In this document: positions 1 through 8,125 of the stretch, piece by piece
Layout: each line of letters begins with the position of its first letter
How positions within the stretch are numbered: position 1 is the stretch's first letter
Program-made: the position numbers and the translations under genes
Source: Pirellulaceae bacterium
GTDB lineage: Bacteria; Planctomycetota; Planctomycetia; Pirellulales; Pirellulaceae
Assembly: GCA_030748485.1 (NCBI GenBank)
Contig: JASMLW010000466.1
Span: 1 to 35,295, forward strand
Length of the DNA: 35,295 nucleotides
Reading direction: 5' to 3'
The notes under the pieces: model-generated
What the model was told of the DNA's origin: nothing
Database searches by the model: none
Seen by the model: only the letters and a program-made list of their open reading frames with translations

Positions 1-1
1 G

Positions 2-805
2 GCTTTGGACCGCGGCTTGCTCGACTTCATGGTCAACGACATCAAACGTCTCAACTCAAAACTGCCGGCTTCGGAGAGAGAGAAGTTGGGACACTACTTG
101 GAAGGCTTCGAATCTCTGCGCGAACGCCGTGCGAAAATCGCCGGCATGCGCGATGTGATTGAGCGAGGCGCGCCGCAAGCTGACGACAAGTACCAATCCG
201 ACAACGAAGTCGAACGCCTGGAAGCTCACTTCGAAATCGCCGGCGCCGCGCTTGTCACGGGATTGTCGCAGGTCGTGGCAATCAATACCGACCGCTTGGA
301 GACTCGATATTCCGGCTTGGGGCTGGGCGACTACACGGTGCACGCACTGGGGCATTTAGAAGTCAAGGGCAACACCGGAAATGACCCACAGGCCTGGGAG
401 AATAAAGACGGAGCCGTCGAAGGACGAATCGCTCGAGACAAGATCCGCAAGCTGCACATGGACATGATCGCCCGCTTGGCTGCCAAGCTGGACGCCGTGC
501 CCGAGGGGAACGGGACCATGCTGGACAACACGATCATTGTCTATTTCGCCCATGCCGGCGATCGACACCACCCCAACTTCTTTACCTGGCCGTTGGTCAC
601 GATCGGCGGGCTCGGCGGAGCCATTAAAACCGGAAGGTACTTGCAGTTTCCCAGCCATGGCGAGTTGGGACACCACACGCTCGGCAACTTCTACACAACC
701 ATATTGCACGCGGCCGGAATGCCGCAGGATGGGTTTGGACACAAGGACCTTCAACTTGGCCCCGAGGTCGACCAAGAGTGCCCGCTGGAACACCTACTGA
801 CCTGA
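2..805 (+). CDS. DUF1552 family protein, C-terminal part (cut by window start)
   Basis: The reading frame is open to the first base of the window, so this is the 3' part of a longer gene and the TTG at 5 need not be a start. About 266 residues remain. The visible stretch has a helical DDIKRLN-like segment (here NDIKRLNSKLP), then a C-terminal half with HAGDRHHPNFF, GGLGGAIKTGRYLQF and the ending LGNFYTTILHAAGMP. This matches the C-terminal pattern of DUF1552 (PF07586), a planctomycete-rich relative of the DUF1501/sulfatase-like proteins. The HXXSHH motif that names the family would lie upstream, outside the window. The function is not established; such proteins are usually exported by Tat. 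DUF1552 genes often follow a DUF1592/DUF1588-type cytochrome gene, which may lie just upstream (inference). Confidence 0.8.
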   Translation, partial: ALDRGLLDFMVNDIKRLNSKLPASEREKLGHYLEGFESLRERRAKIAGMRDVIERGAPQADDKYQSDNEVERLEAHFEIAGAALVTGLSQVVAINTDRLETRYSGLGLGDYTVHALGHLEVKGNTGNDPQAWENKDGAVEGRIARDKIRKLHMDMIARLAAKLDAVPEGNGTMLDNTIIVYFAHAGDRHHPNFFTWPLVTIGGLGGAIKTGRYLQFPSHGELGHHTLGNFYTTILHAAGMPQDGFGHKDLQLGPEVDQECPLEHLLT

Positions 806-837
806 CGCCTTCACAAAAGGGCTGCTCTGAATGGCTA

Positions 838-858
838 CTCACCACTTGTGGTGGTGAG
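838..858 (+). terminator. Hairpin after the DUF1552 gene
   Basis: CTCACCAC at 838-845 and GTGGTGAG at 851-858 form a perfect 8-bp stem with a five-base loop, 33 bases after the DUF1552 stop. No T-run follows, so it is not a classical intrinsic terminator. It could end transcription weakly or protect the mRNA 3' end. Confidence 0.35.
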
Positions 859-875
859 GAAGAGACCGGCTCCAT

Positions 876-881
876 TAAACT
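876..881 (+). promoter_or_regulatory. Possible -10 element for the DUF1549/1553 gene
   Basis: TAAACT lies 56 bases before the ATG at 938. The same hexamer lies at a similar distance before the CotH gene at 5797 and the ThuA gene starting at 14104. No good -35 box is seen here, so the call is weak. Confidence 0.28.
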
Positions 882-937
882 AAACCGTCATCCGACATAC
901 GAACAACCGCCCATCATGAAAATCGCGAGTTACAACT

Positions 938-3232
938 ATGGGTGAAAAACCAACACTGCGACAACGTATCCTCGGTGTGAAACACCGCGCCGTAATTTGT
1001 CTGTCGATTCTCTTTGCGAGCCTCGCTATCGATGGCGCAGCGCGAGCGGATGAGATCAACTTCAACCGCGACATTCGACCGATTCTTTCCGACCGCTGTT
1101 TTCATTGTCACGGTCCGGCGGAGAAGGATCGCCAAGCCACCCTGCGTCTGGACAAGACAGATGGACCCGCCGGCGCGTTGCGGACGCATGAGGGCTCGAC
1201 CGCCATCAAGCCAGGTGATCTCCAGGCGAGCCAACTGTGGGGGCGGATCACGTCGACTGATGAAGACGAGCAAATGCCGCCTCCCGATGCAAACAAGAAG
1301 CCGCTGAACAAGGCTGAACAGCAACTGTTCAAGCAGTGGATCCTGGAGGGAGCCAAGTACGACGACTTTTGGGCGTTCGTCGCGCCGCGACGCACTCCGC
1401 CCAGCGACGTTAAGAACGAGGCGTGGCGCAAAGGCCAGATCGACCAGTACGTGATGGCGCGGCTTGAGAAACTCGGGCTGCAACCGAAACCACAGGCGGA
1501 CAAGCGGACGCTGATTCGTCGAGTCACTTTCGATCTGACCGGTTTGCCGCCGAGCCTCGCCGAAATCGAGGCGTTTCTGCAGGACGACTCGCCCGACGCC
1601 TACGCTCGGCTGGTCGATCGTCTGCTACAGAAAAAAGCGTACGGCGAGCACATGGCTCGATACTGGGCCGATCTGGTGCGGCTGGCCGACACAAATGGAA
1701 TGCACAAGGATTTCTACCGCAACTTCTCTACCTATCGTTCGTGGTTGATACGCGCCTTCAACGACAACTTGCCTTACGACGACTTCGTCAAGTACCAGTT
1801 GGCGGGTGACCTCTACGACGATGCGAGTGACGATCAACTGGTGGCGTCGGGTTTCAATCGGCTGCACTTGATCATCGACCGCGGCACGGCTCTGCCGGAG
1901 GAGAGCCACCACAAAAACGTGCTCGACCGAGTCCAGGCGTTCGGCACTGCTTTCCTGGGGATGACGATTCAATGCGGCCAGTGTCACGAACACAAGTACG
2001 ATCCGATGAGCCAGAAAGAGTTCTACGAGATCTACGCTTTCTTCAACAATTTCGATGGCGATCCGGAGACGAACCGCGCTCCCAAGGGTGGCATTCAGGA
2101 GCCCTCGGTCACGCTTGGAAAGTCGGAGCAGAATCCCGCCGCGTCCGGCAAACCAGCGATGGTGATGAAAGACCGGGCGGAGCCGAAGCCGACTTTCGTT
2201 CTGCTGCGAGGATCCTATGAGCACCCGGGGGAACGGGTCGAGCGCGACACGCCCGCCTTCCTGCCGCCGCTGCCCAAGAAGGACAGTTACTACACGCGGT
2301 TGGACTTGGCCGAGTGGTTGGTTTCGGCTGAGCACCCGCTGACGTCGCGGGTGGCGGTGAACCGTTTTTGGCAACAGTTCTTCGGCGTCGGGATAGTGAA
2401 GACGGCTGAGGATTTTGGCGCTCAAGGCGAATGGCCCACCCACCCCGCGTTGCTCGACGAGTTGGCGGTGAGTTTCAGGGAGTCCGGGTGGGACGTAAAA
2501 GAACTTGTGCGTTCGATCGTGATGTCGAGAACCTATCGACAAAGCTCCGACGCCGCGGTGGACGAATTCACACGCGATCCCGAGAACCGCCTGCTGTCTC
2601 GCGGCGCCCGGTACCGGATGGACGCCGAGATGATTCGCGATCAGTTCCTCTTTGTGAGCGGAAAGCTCAACCGCACAATGTATGGGGAGAGTGTCAAGCC
2701 GCCCCAGCCGCCTGGCCTCTGGGAGTCGGTCAGCATGGCGGCTCCATTCACTTACGTGGCCGACAAGGGCGACGCCATCTACCGGCGGAGCTTCTACACG
2801 TACTGGCGACGCGCCATGCCGCCGCCCCAGATGACGATCCTCAACGCGCCCTCCCGCGAGTTCTGCGCGCCGCGTCGCGAACGGACGAATACGCCGCTGC
2901 AAGCTTTGCTGTTGATGAACGAGCTGGAGTTCTTCAAGGCGGCCAAAGCCTGCGCAGCGCTGACGCTCAAAGAAACCGGCGACGACGCGAGCATGGGATT
3001 GGCGCAGCTTTACGAGAAGATCACTTCGCACCGCCCCGACCCCGCGCGGCTGCAGTTGTTACAGGAGGCGCTGGGCGAATTTCGGCAACTCTATACGAGT
3101 GACAAGGAGTTGACCGAGGCGCTGACATCCGGAATGGCCGAGGCCGAGTTCCCGCGGCGAGTCGAAGCGGCCGCCTGGACCATGATGGCGCACAGTTTGT
3201 TGAACCTCGAACTAGCAAAGGTCAAACGCTGA
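938..3232 (+). CDS. DUF1549/DUF1553 protein with planctomycete cytochrome C motif
   Basis: This 764-residue exported protein starts with a signal peptide (hydrophobic residues about 18-33, AARA-DE cleavage region). A planctomycete-type cytochrome C domain follows, with the haem-binding motif CFHCH at 54-58 and the typical FNRDIRPILSDRC context. The DUF1549 part (about 165-370) includes GQCHEHKYDP, a conserved family motif, and the DUF1553 part (about 450-740) includes LTSRVAVNRFWQQFFG and TNTPLQALLLMN. The biochemical role of the family is unproven; a link to degradation of complex carbon has been suggested because these genes are abundant in planctomycetes. The protein is shorter than many homologues, with no lectin-like or LamG insertion between the two DUFs. 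Its stop overlaps the start of the next gene by one base (TGATG), so the two are translationally coupled. A clear Shine-Dalgarno sequence is not visible. Confidence 0.9.
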   Translation: MGEKPTLRQRILGVKHRAVICLSILFASLAIDGAARADEINFNRDIRPILSDRCFHCHGPAEKDRQATLRLDKTDGPAGALRTHEGSTAIKPGDLQASQLWGRITSTDEDEQMPPPDANKKPLNKAEQQLFKQWILEGAKYDDFWAFVAPRRTPPSDVKNEAWRKGQIDQYVMARLEKLGLQPKPQADKRTLIRRVTFDLTGLPPSLAEIEAFLQDDSPDAYARLVDRLLQKKAYGEHMARYWADLVRLADTNGMHKDFYRNFSTYRSWLIRAFNDNLPYDDFVKYQLAGDLYDDASDDQLVASGFNRLHLIIDRGTALPEESHHKNVLDRVQAFGTAFLGMTIQCGQCHEHKYDPMSQKEFYEIYAFFNNFDGDPETNRAPKGGIQEPSVTLGKSEQNPAASGKPAMVMKDRAEPKPTFVLLRGSYEHPGERVERDTPAFLPPLPKKDSYYTRLDLAEWLVSAEHPLTSRVAVNRFWQQFFGVGIVKTAEDFGAQGEWPTHPALLDELAVSFRESGWDVKELVRSIVMSRTYRQSSDAAVDEFTRDPENRLLSRGARYRMDAEMIRDQFLFVSGKLNRTMYGESVKPPQPPGLWESVSMAAPFTYVADKGDAIYRRSFYTYWRRAMPPPQMTILNAPSREFCAPRRERTNTPLQALLLMNELEFFKAAKACAALTLKETGDDASMGLAQLYEKITSHRPDPARLQLLQEALGEFRQLYTSDKELTEALTSGMAEAEFPRRVEAAAWTMMAHSLLNLELAKVKR

Positions 3233-4692
3233 TGACCGATTTAACAAGCTCTTTCCAGCAGTTCTGCGACATCCAGAACCGGCGGCAGTTCATTACGAAC
3301 GCCGGCATGGGGCTCGGAGCCGCTGCTGCCGGCAGCATGGCTCTCTCGGCTCGCGGTGAACAATTGCCGGTGCTGCCGCACGGCTGCCACCATCAGCCGA
3401 AAGCGAAGCGAGTCATCTTCCTGTTCATGGCCGGCGCGCCCAGTCAACTCGATCTGTTTGACTACAAACCGGATCTTGAGAAGCTTCACGGCAAGCCGCT
3501 GCCCAAAGAGATCAGCATGGGTCAGCGAGTCACGGCGATGACGCGGGGCAAGGCGCAGGTCATTTGCGCTTCGATCTTCAAGTTCGCCAAACAGGGGCAA
3601 AGCGGGCTCTATCTCAACGAGCTGTTGCCGCACCTGTCCAAACACGCCGACGACCTTTGCCTCATCAAATCCACCCATACGGACGCCATCAATCACGATC
3701 CCGGGAAGACGTTCTTTTGCACGGGCGCCGAGGCGTCGGGGCGGCCGAGCATGGGGGCCTGGCTCAGCTATGGGCTCGGTTCGATGAACAAGGACCTGCC
3801 CGACTTCATCGTGCTGACCTCCGCCTTTTGGTCCGGCAAGGTGAATGTGCAAGCGCTCTACAGCCGTCTCTGGGGCACGGCGTTTCTGCCGTCCAAGCAT
3901 CAGGGCGTCGCCTTTCAGTCGGTGGGCGACCCGGTTCTCTTTCTCTCTAATCCACCCGGCGTCGATCGCAAGTCGCGCTCGAAAATGCTCGAGCTCGTCG
4001 CCAAGATTAATCAGCAGGACCGACAACTCACCGGCGATCCGGAGATTCAAACGTCGATTGCTCAACAGGAGATGGCCTTCCGCATGCAGGTTTCCGTCCC
4101 CGAACTCACCGATCTGAGCAAAGAGACGAAGGCGGACATGGACGCGTATGGACCGGACGTCAACAAGACGGGTTCGTTCGCGCGGAACTGCTTGCTGGCT
4201 CGACGCATGGCGGAGCGCGACGTGAGGTTTGTCCAGCTGTTTCACCGCGGGTGGGATCACCACTCCAACCTGCCAACTCACCTTCGCGGGCAGGCGCGCG
4301 ACGTCGATCAACCGATCGCCGCTCTGCTGCAGGATCTAAAGCAGCGCGACTTGCTGAAGGACACGCTGGTTGTCTTCGCAGGCGAGTTCGGCCGCACGAC
4401 ATACGCGCAAGGCGGCGTCCAGGACCGCAACAACTACGGCCGCGATCATCATCCGCGCTGCTTCACCACCTGGATGGCCGGCGGCGGCGTCAAGGGTGGG
4501 ATCAGCTACGGCGAAACGGACGACTTCTGCTACAACATCGCAGAGAATCCGGTCCACATTCGCGACTTGCTAGCCACCATGCTTCATCAGCTGGGCGTCG
4601 ACCACAAGCGACTCACCTTCCCCTACCAGGGACTGGACCACAAGCTGACCGGCGTTGTGGAGAGCCGTATTCTCCGCGAGATTCTCAGCTGA
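3232..4692 (+). CDS. DUF1501 family protein (Tat-exported, sulfatase-like fold)
   Basis: This 486-residue protein has a twin-arginine start (NRRQFITNAG at residues 17-26, then an Ala/Gly-rich hydrophobic stretch), so it is probably exported folded. The body has the DUF1501 (PF07394) pattern: VIFLFMAGAPSQLDLFDYKP near residue 65, DAINHDPGKTFF, GWDHHSNLPTH, VFAGEFGRTTYAQ, GRDHHPRCFT, and the C-terminal LATMLHQLGVDHKRLTF. The His/Asp-rich motifs resemble the metal sites of the alkaline phosphatase/sulfatase superfamily, but the substrate is unknown. The ATG overlaps the stop of the upstream DUF1549/1553 gene, the usual planctomycete pairing, so the two products probably act together outside the cytoplasm. 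Confidence 0.92.
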   Translation: MTDLTSSFQQFCDIQNRRQFITNAGMGLGAAAAGSMALSARGEQLPVLPHGCHHQPKAKRVIFLFMAGAPSQLDLFDYKPDLEKLHGKPLPKEISMGQRVTAMTRGKAQVICASIFKFAKQGQSGLYLNELLPHLSKHADDLCLIKSTHTDAINHDPGKTFFCTGAEASGRPSMGAWLSYGLGSMNKDLPDFIVLTSAFWSGKVNVQALYSRLWGTAFLPSKHQGVAFQSVGDPVLFLSNPPGVDRKSRSKMLELVAKINQQDRQLTGDPEIQTSIAQQEMAFRMQVSVPELTDLSKETKADMDAYGPDVNKTGSFARNCLLARRMAERDVRFVQLFHRGWDHHSNLPTHLRGQARDVDQPIAALLQDLKQRDLLKDTLVVFAGEFGRTTYAQGGVQDRNNYGRDHHPRCFTTWMAGGGVKGGISYGETDDFCYNIAENPVHIRDLLATMLHQLGVDHKRLTFPYQGLDHKLTGVVESRILREILS

Positions 4693-4727
4693 CAGCGGGC
4701 GTTGGAAAGCGGCTGCGCTTCGCATCT

Positions 4728-4796
4728 TCCTTGTGTCTTTGTGTCTCCGCGTGAGATTCTCTTTTTTTCTCACACAAAGCCACCAAGCCACAAAGG
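4728..4796. repeat. Imperfect inverted repeat between convergent genes
   Basis: GTGAGA at 4751-4756 pairs with TCTCAC at 4768-4773 around a T-rich loop. The outer arms also mirror each other: CTTTGTG at 4737-4743 against CACAAAG at 4773-4779 and again at 4789-4795. The element fills most of the 121-base gap between the convergent DUF1501 and FkbM genes. It may act as a two-way terminator. The CTTTGTG repetition also resembles dispersed intergenic repeats of planctomycetes (from memory, unchecked). Confidence 0.5.
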
Positions 4797-4813
4797 ACGC
4801 GCGCGGCGCGACT

Positions 4814-5545
4814 TCAGGCCGCTCGTTGCAACTGGACGGCTGGACTGCGCTGGAAGATCAGTTCGCCGAACTCGTCGCGTTCATACGTGTAGCCGAGCGA
4901 TGTCATGATTTCGACGGACTGGTTGTGCTCCCAGCCACTGTGCAAGGAGAGATAGACTGCCGGATGCGATCGGGCGATCGTCAATTGGCCTCCGGCCAGC
5001 ACTTCAGCGCCGACGCCTTCAACATCGATCTTAATGAAATCGGGAGCCACCCCTTCTTTGAGGGCAATTCGATCGATCGTTTCTTGGTCCACTTCGATGC
5101 CGCCTTCTTCGATGACGCGGCCGCGGCCGGTTCCCGCCACGTTCTCGAAGCGAACCGTCCCCTGACAGTCGCCCAGCGCAATCGGATAAACGGTCACGTT
5201 AGTGCAGCGGTTGCAGCGAACGTGCTCTTCCAGGCACCGAGCGACGTGGGGAGCCGGTTCGAAGGCGATGACGCGTCCCTGGTCGCCGACAAGCTTCGAA
5301 AACAGCAGCGTCAAGTATCCCAAGTTGGCGCCGACATCGAAGACGACATCGCCCGGCTTGACGCAGTCGAGAATATGCTGCGTCGTTTCAGGCTCATACG
5401 TTCCCGTCAGATAGCGCAGCACTTTTCCGCGAGCCCCCGGCGCCCAAAAGTTTCCCTTGAGCGGTCCGCCAACGATCGGCAAGCGAAGCGACAGCACTTG
5501 AGGCAGTCGTTTCTTGAGAACTTCCGGCAGTCGAGGGAGTCTCAT
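4814..5545 (-). CDS. FkbM family SAM-dependent methyltransferase
   Basis: With the ATG at 5545 the protein has 243 residues, near the usual family size. The frame stays open upstream to 5794, but 5545 is preferred: GAGGTG sits six bases before it and the upstream extension is low-complexity. The SAM-binding Rossmann fold is clear: motif I VFDVGANLGY at 68-77, the acidic turn AFEPAP at 94-99, and DFIKIDVEGVGAEVL at 169-183, the FkbM hallmark. FkbM proteins (PF05050) methylate hydroxyl groups of sugars or natural products; the substrate here cannot be told. It stands alone, convergent to the DUF1501 gene and divergent from the CotH gene. No glycosyltransferase neighbours are present, so a link to surface polysaccharide is only a guess. 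Confidence 0.88.
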   Translation of the reverse strand: MRLPRLPEVLKKRLPQVLSLRLPIVGGPLKGNFWAPGARGKVLRYLTGTYEPETTQHILDCVKPGDVVFDVGANLGYLTLLFSKLVGDQGRVIAFEPAPHVARCLEEHVRCNRCTNVTVYPIALGDCQGTVRFENVAGTGRGRVIEEGGIEVDQETIDRIALKEGVAPDFIKIDVEGVGAEVLAGGQLTIARSHPAVYLSLHSGWEHNQSVEIMTSLGYTYERDEFGELIFQRSPAVQLQRAA

Positions 5546-5571
5546 CCGGGCACCTCGAGGCGGCAATTGGA

Positions 5572-5577
5572 TGTATA
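5572..5577 (-). promoter_or_regulatory. Possible -10 element for the FkbM gene
   Basis: On the minus strand TATACA lies 26 bases before the ATG at 5545, leaving room for a leader of about 20 bases with the GAGGTG ribosome site. No convincing -35 box is seen. If real, it supports the short start over the 5794 frame opening. Confidence 0.33.
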
Positions 5578-5736
5578 GGGAAACTCGCCGTCTGCGCAGC
5601 GGCGGCGGAGATCTCTGGAATTCGGACGTGGGACGGTAACAACGCGACTCGATCACGTCAACATCGTTGCCGGTTTGCTGGTGGCCGGGCGCAGCTGACA
5701 AAGGCGAGCCGCTCGCGGCAGCGGAACGACCGTTCG

Positions 5737-5745
5737 TGCTAAACT
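5737..5745 (+). promoter_or_regulatory. Extended -10 promoter for the CotH-family gene
   Basis: TGCTAAACT is an extended -10 (TGN followed by TAAACT), 51 bases before the ATG at 5797. A -35 box at 17 bases is not convincing, which is usual for extended -10 promoters. Confidence 0.4.
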
Positions 5746-5796
5746 GGGTGAATTGCACGGCCCTCCCAACTCGTTCCCGTTTATCGAGCCACACCC

Positions 5797-7947
5797 ATGC
5801 GCCGTTCTTCTCTCACCGTCTTCACGATCTGCCTCGCAGTCTTCGCGGCTCCAACCCCTCAGCTTCCCGCGGACGACGACGTCAAACCGGAAGTTTCGGC
5901 GGACAAGAGCGACGACGGTGTGGCGGCGCTGCGATTCTCCCGCGACCGCGATCCCGAGTTGCACCGTCTGTTCGAATCTCTACACGCCTCGCACATGCTG
6001 GCCGAGGCGGGAGCCGGTTACGAAGCAGCTCGCGTTCTCGCCGCACTCGCCCTGCGCGCGGGCGACACCGACCCCGGTCGCGAAGCGCGCCAAGTGCTCG
6101 AGTCCTGGGGATTGACGGTCGACTCCGTCCGTCAGGGCACGGCGGCGGACATCAACCGCCGCATCGAGAAAGCGAAGCGCGACGATCGTCGCGGCCGCAT
6201 GCAGAACGTGCACGTGCACAATCTGATCGAATTGCGGCGGTACGCGATGGCGGCTCGCGTGCTGCGGGAGTCGGCTGGTCCAGACCGCGGCGGGCGTGGA
6301 GCGATCGAGGTGCTCGAGCGGTATCGAATCCCGATCGAGAATCTGGGCGACGACGCCGAGGGCGCGGAACGCAAACTGGCTGGCGCGTTGCAGCGCGGCC
6401 ATCAGCGAAATCTGCGTCGTCGCGACGCGCGACTCGTCCAAGTGTTCGATCATGAAGCCGCCGAACTCGCCCGGATGCTGATTCGGAAGATGGAGCCCGA
6501 ACGCGACCGGCGTCGCCCCGAGCATGAGAACCAGTTCGCTCGCTGGATGGAGCGCCGTGAGCGCGAGCGCGGCCACGAACCGACGGTAGCGCAGATCGTG
6601 CGGCGAGCGGTGGAACGGGCCGGCGAGTTGGTGGAGGAGAAGCCAGAAGCGGCCCGCATGTTGGCGGCGTTTGTGGCCAGCCAGGCCGCTGACTCACCCG
6701 ACGCCGAACGAGCTCGACAGTTGGCTCGGGAGTTGACGGAACAAGCCAGTCAACCGCAGCCGAATACGATGCGACGCCAGACAATCGATCAAAACTCGAC
6801 CGAGGACGACGTGTTCGCATCCAAGCGCGTGCGGAATTACCAACTCGAACTGTCCGACGACGCGCTTGCGCTGCTGCGTGAGGAGCCGAAAGAATACGTT
6901 CGCGCAACGTTTCGCGAGGGCGATCGGGTCTACCCTGACATCGGCGTCCGACTCAAAGGAAGTTGGGGCAGCTTTCGCATGTTCGACGGCGAGGCGAAGG
7001 CCGCTTTCACGGTCAAGTTCAATGAGTTCGTCAAGGGACAGCGATTCCATGGCTTGCGGCGAATCGTTCTCAACAACGGAGTGCAAGATCCTAGTTACTT
7101 GCACGAGTGCATCGGTTACGGGCTGTTTCGTGACGCGGGAGTGCCGGCTCCGCGAGTCGCCTATGCGAACGTCTCCGTCAATGGACGGTCTTTTGGTCTC
7201 TACATTCAGATCGAGGCGATCACGCGGGACTTTCTGCAACGCTGGTACGCCAAGACGAATGGAAATCTGTACGAAGGCCCGGGCGATGTTGTCGATTGGC
7301 GCGGGCTGGAACTGGACTCAAATCAGGAAAGAGACAATCGTCACGACCTGCGGTTATTGGCGATGGCGGTCGAACGAGCCGATGATGAGAACCCCTGGAT
7401 TGAAATCGACCGTCGCGTCAACGCCGACGAGCTCACTCGGTTCTTGGCGCTCGAGCATCTGCTCGGGCACTGGGACGGTTACGTGGCGACGAACAACTTT
7501 CGCATGTACGGCGATCCCACCACGAACAAGTTTGAGTTCATTCCCCACGGAGCTGACCAGATCTTTCAAGAACCCGCGGCTAGCGTCTATCGATCGCAAG
7601 GGGGGATTCTGGCTCGAGCTTTGACACAGACCGACGAGGGCCGCGCGCGCTATAACGCGGTCATGCGCAGAGTGCTGAGCGAAGTCTGGCGCGAGGAGAC
7701 AATTCGCTCTCGAATTGCGGAAACGTATCTCTTGATTCGGCCGCATGTCGTCGCGGGCGCCTCCAAGGGACCGAGCCTCGAAGAATTTGAGCACCACGTG
7801 AACTCGATGCTCGACTTCGTGTCGATTCGGCGGTACGCAGTCCTCAGTCAACTGCGCGGAGCCGAGCGCCCCGATTCCTGGCGAGAACCGAGGCGTCACG
7901 AGGAGATGCCTTCGTTATTCCGCCGCAGTCGGCGCGAGTGGCGCTGA
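5797..7947 (+). CDS. CotH kinase family protein with long helical N-terminal region
   Basis: This 716-residue protein begins with a signal peptide (MRRSSLTVFTICLAVFAAP). Residues about 45-330 are helical and very rich in Arg, Glu and Ala, with blocks that look like helix-turn-helix repeats (for example LIELRRYAMAARVLRE), possibly TPR-like. The C-terminal half (about 345-690) resembles CotH (PF08757), an atypical protein kinase fold that phosphorylates secreted proteins in Bacillus. Seen there are VRLKGSWGSFR, FHGLRRIVLNNGVQDPS, FRDAGVPAPRVAYANV, SFGLYIQIEAI and HWDGYVATNNFRMY, followed by FIPHGADQIF with the putative metal-binding Asp near 586. The usual WDxD form is replaced by HGADQ, so activity is uncertain. 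No Shine-Dalgarno sequence is seen. The gene is transcribed alone, divergent from FkbM. Confidence 0.8.
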   Translation: MRRSSLTVFTICLAVFAAPTPQLPADDDVKPEVSADKSDDGVAALRFSRDRDPELHRLFESLHASHMLAEAGAGYEAARVLAALALRAGDTDPGREARQVLESWGLTVDSVRQGTAADINRRIEKAKRDDRRGRMQNVHVHNLIELRRYAMAARVLRESAGPDRGGRGAIEVLERYRIPIENLGDDAEGAERKLAGALQRGHQRNLRRRDARLVQVFDHEAAELARMLIRKMEPERDRRRPEHENQFARWMERRERERGHEPTVAQIVRRAVERAGELVEEKPEAARMLAAFVASQAADSPDAERARQLARELTEQASQPQPNTMRRQTIDQNSTEDDVFASKRVRNYQLELSDDALALLREEPKEYVRATFREGDRVYPDIGVRLKGSWGSFRMFDGEAKAAFTVKFNEFVKGQRFHGLRRIVLNNGVQDPSYLHECIGYGLFRDAGVPAPRVAYANVSVNGRSFGLYIQIEAITRDFLQRWYAKTNGNLYEGPGDVVDWRGLELDSNQERDNRHDLRLLAMAVERADDENPWIEIDRRVNADELTRFLALEHLLGHWDGYVATNNFRMYGDPTTNKFEFIPHGADQIFQEPAASVYRSQGGILARALTQTDEGRARYNAVMRRVLSEVWREETIRSRIAETYLLIRPHVVAGASKGPSLEEFEHHVNSMLDFVSIRRYAVLSQLRGAERPDSWREPRRHEEMPSLFRRSRREWR

Positions 7948-8075
7948 CAATTGTAACAGCCGTGCGTACTCGCCCACCGCTAACGGGCAGCGTGCAGTTG
8001 CTGTCGGGATCGCGCACGCGAGGCGTTTCGACTGGCCAATCGATCTCGGCAGTGGTCTAATCGATGGCGGTTCAG

Positions 8076-8099
8076 TGAGTCTTCCCGCTTGGAGACTCA
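8076..8099 (+). other. Leader hairpin before the 1675-residue protein
   Basis: TGAGTCT at 8076-8082 pairs with AGACTCA at 8093-8099 around a ten-base loop. The right arm contains GGAGACTC, which recurs at 8115-8122 and there includes the ribosome site. The two copies could compete for the left arm, so a fold that masks the ribosome site is possible (inference). Confidence 0.3.
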
Positions 8100-8125
8100 G
8101 GTCCCTATCCCACAGGAGACTCGCC

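Noticed and set aside
1970..2000. A second haem-binding site at GQCHEHKYDP
   Set aside because: This sequence is a conserved motif of DUF1549 itself and need not bind haem, so it is not counted as a cytochrome domain.
1625..3031. 468-codon open frame on the minus strand
   Set aside because: It is antisense to the DUF1549/1553 gene, has Arg/His-rich composition and shows no domain; it is a shadow of GC-rich codons.
3241..4311. 356-codon minus-strand frame
   Set aside because: Antisense to the DUF1501 gene, with no recognisable motif or ribosome site.
4655..5578. 307-codon plus-strand frame
   Set aside because: Antisense to the FkbM gene, whose SAM motifs are clear on the other strand.
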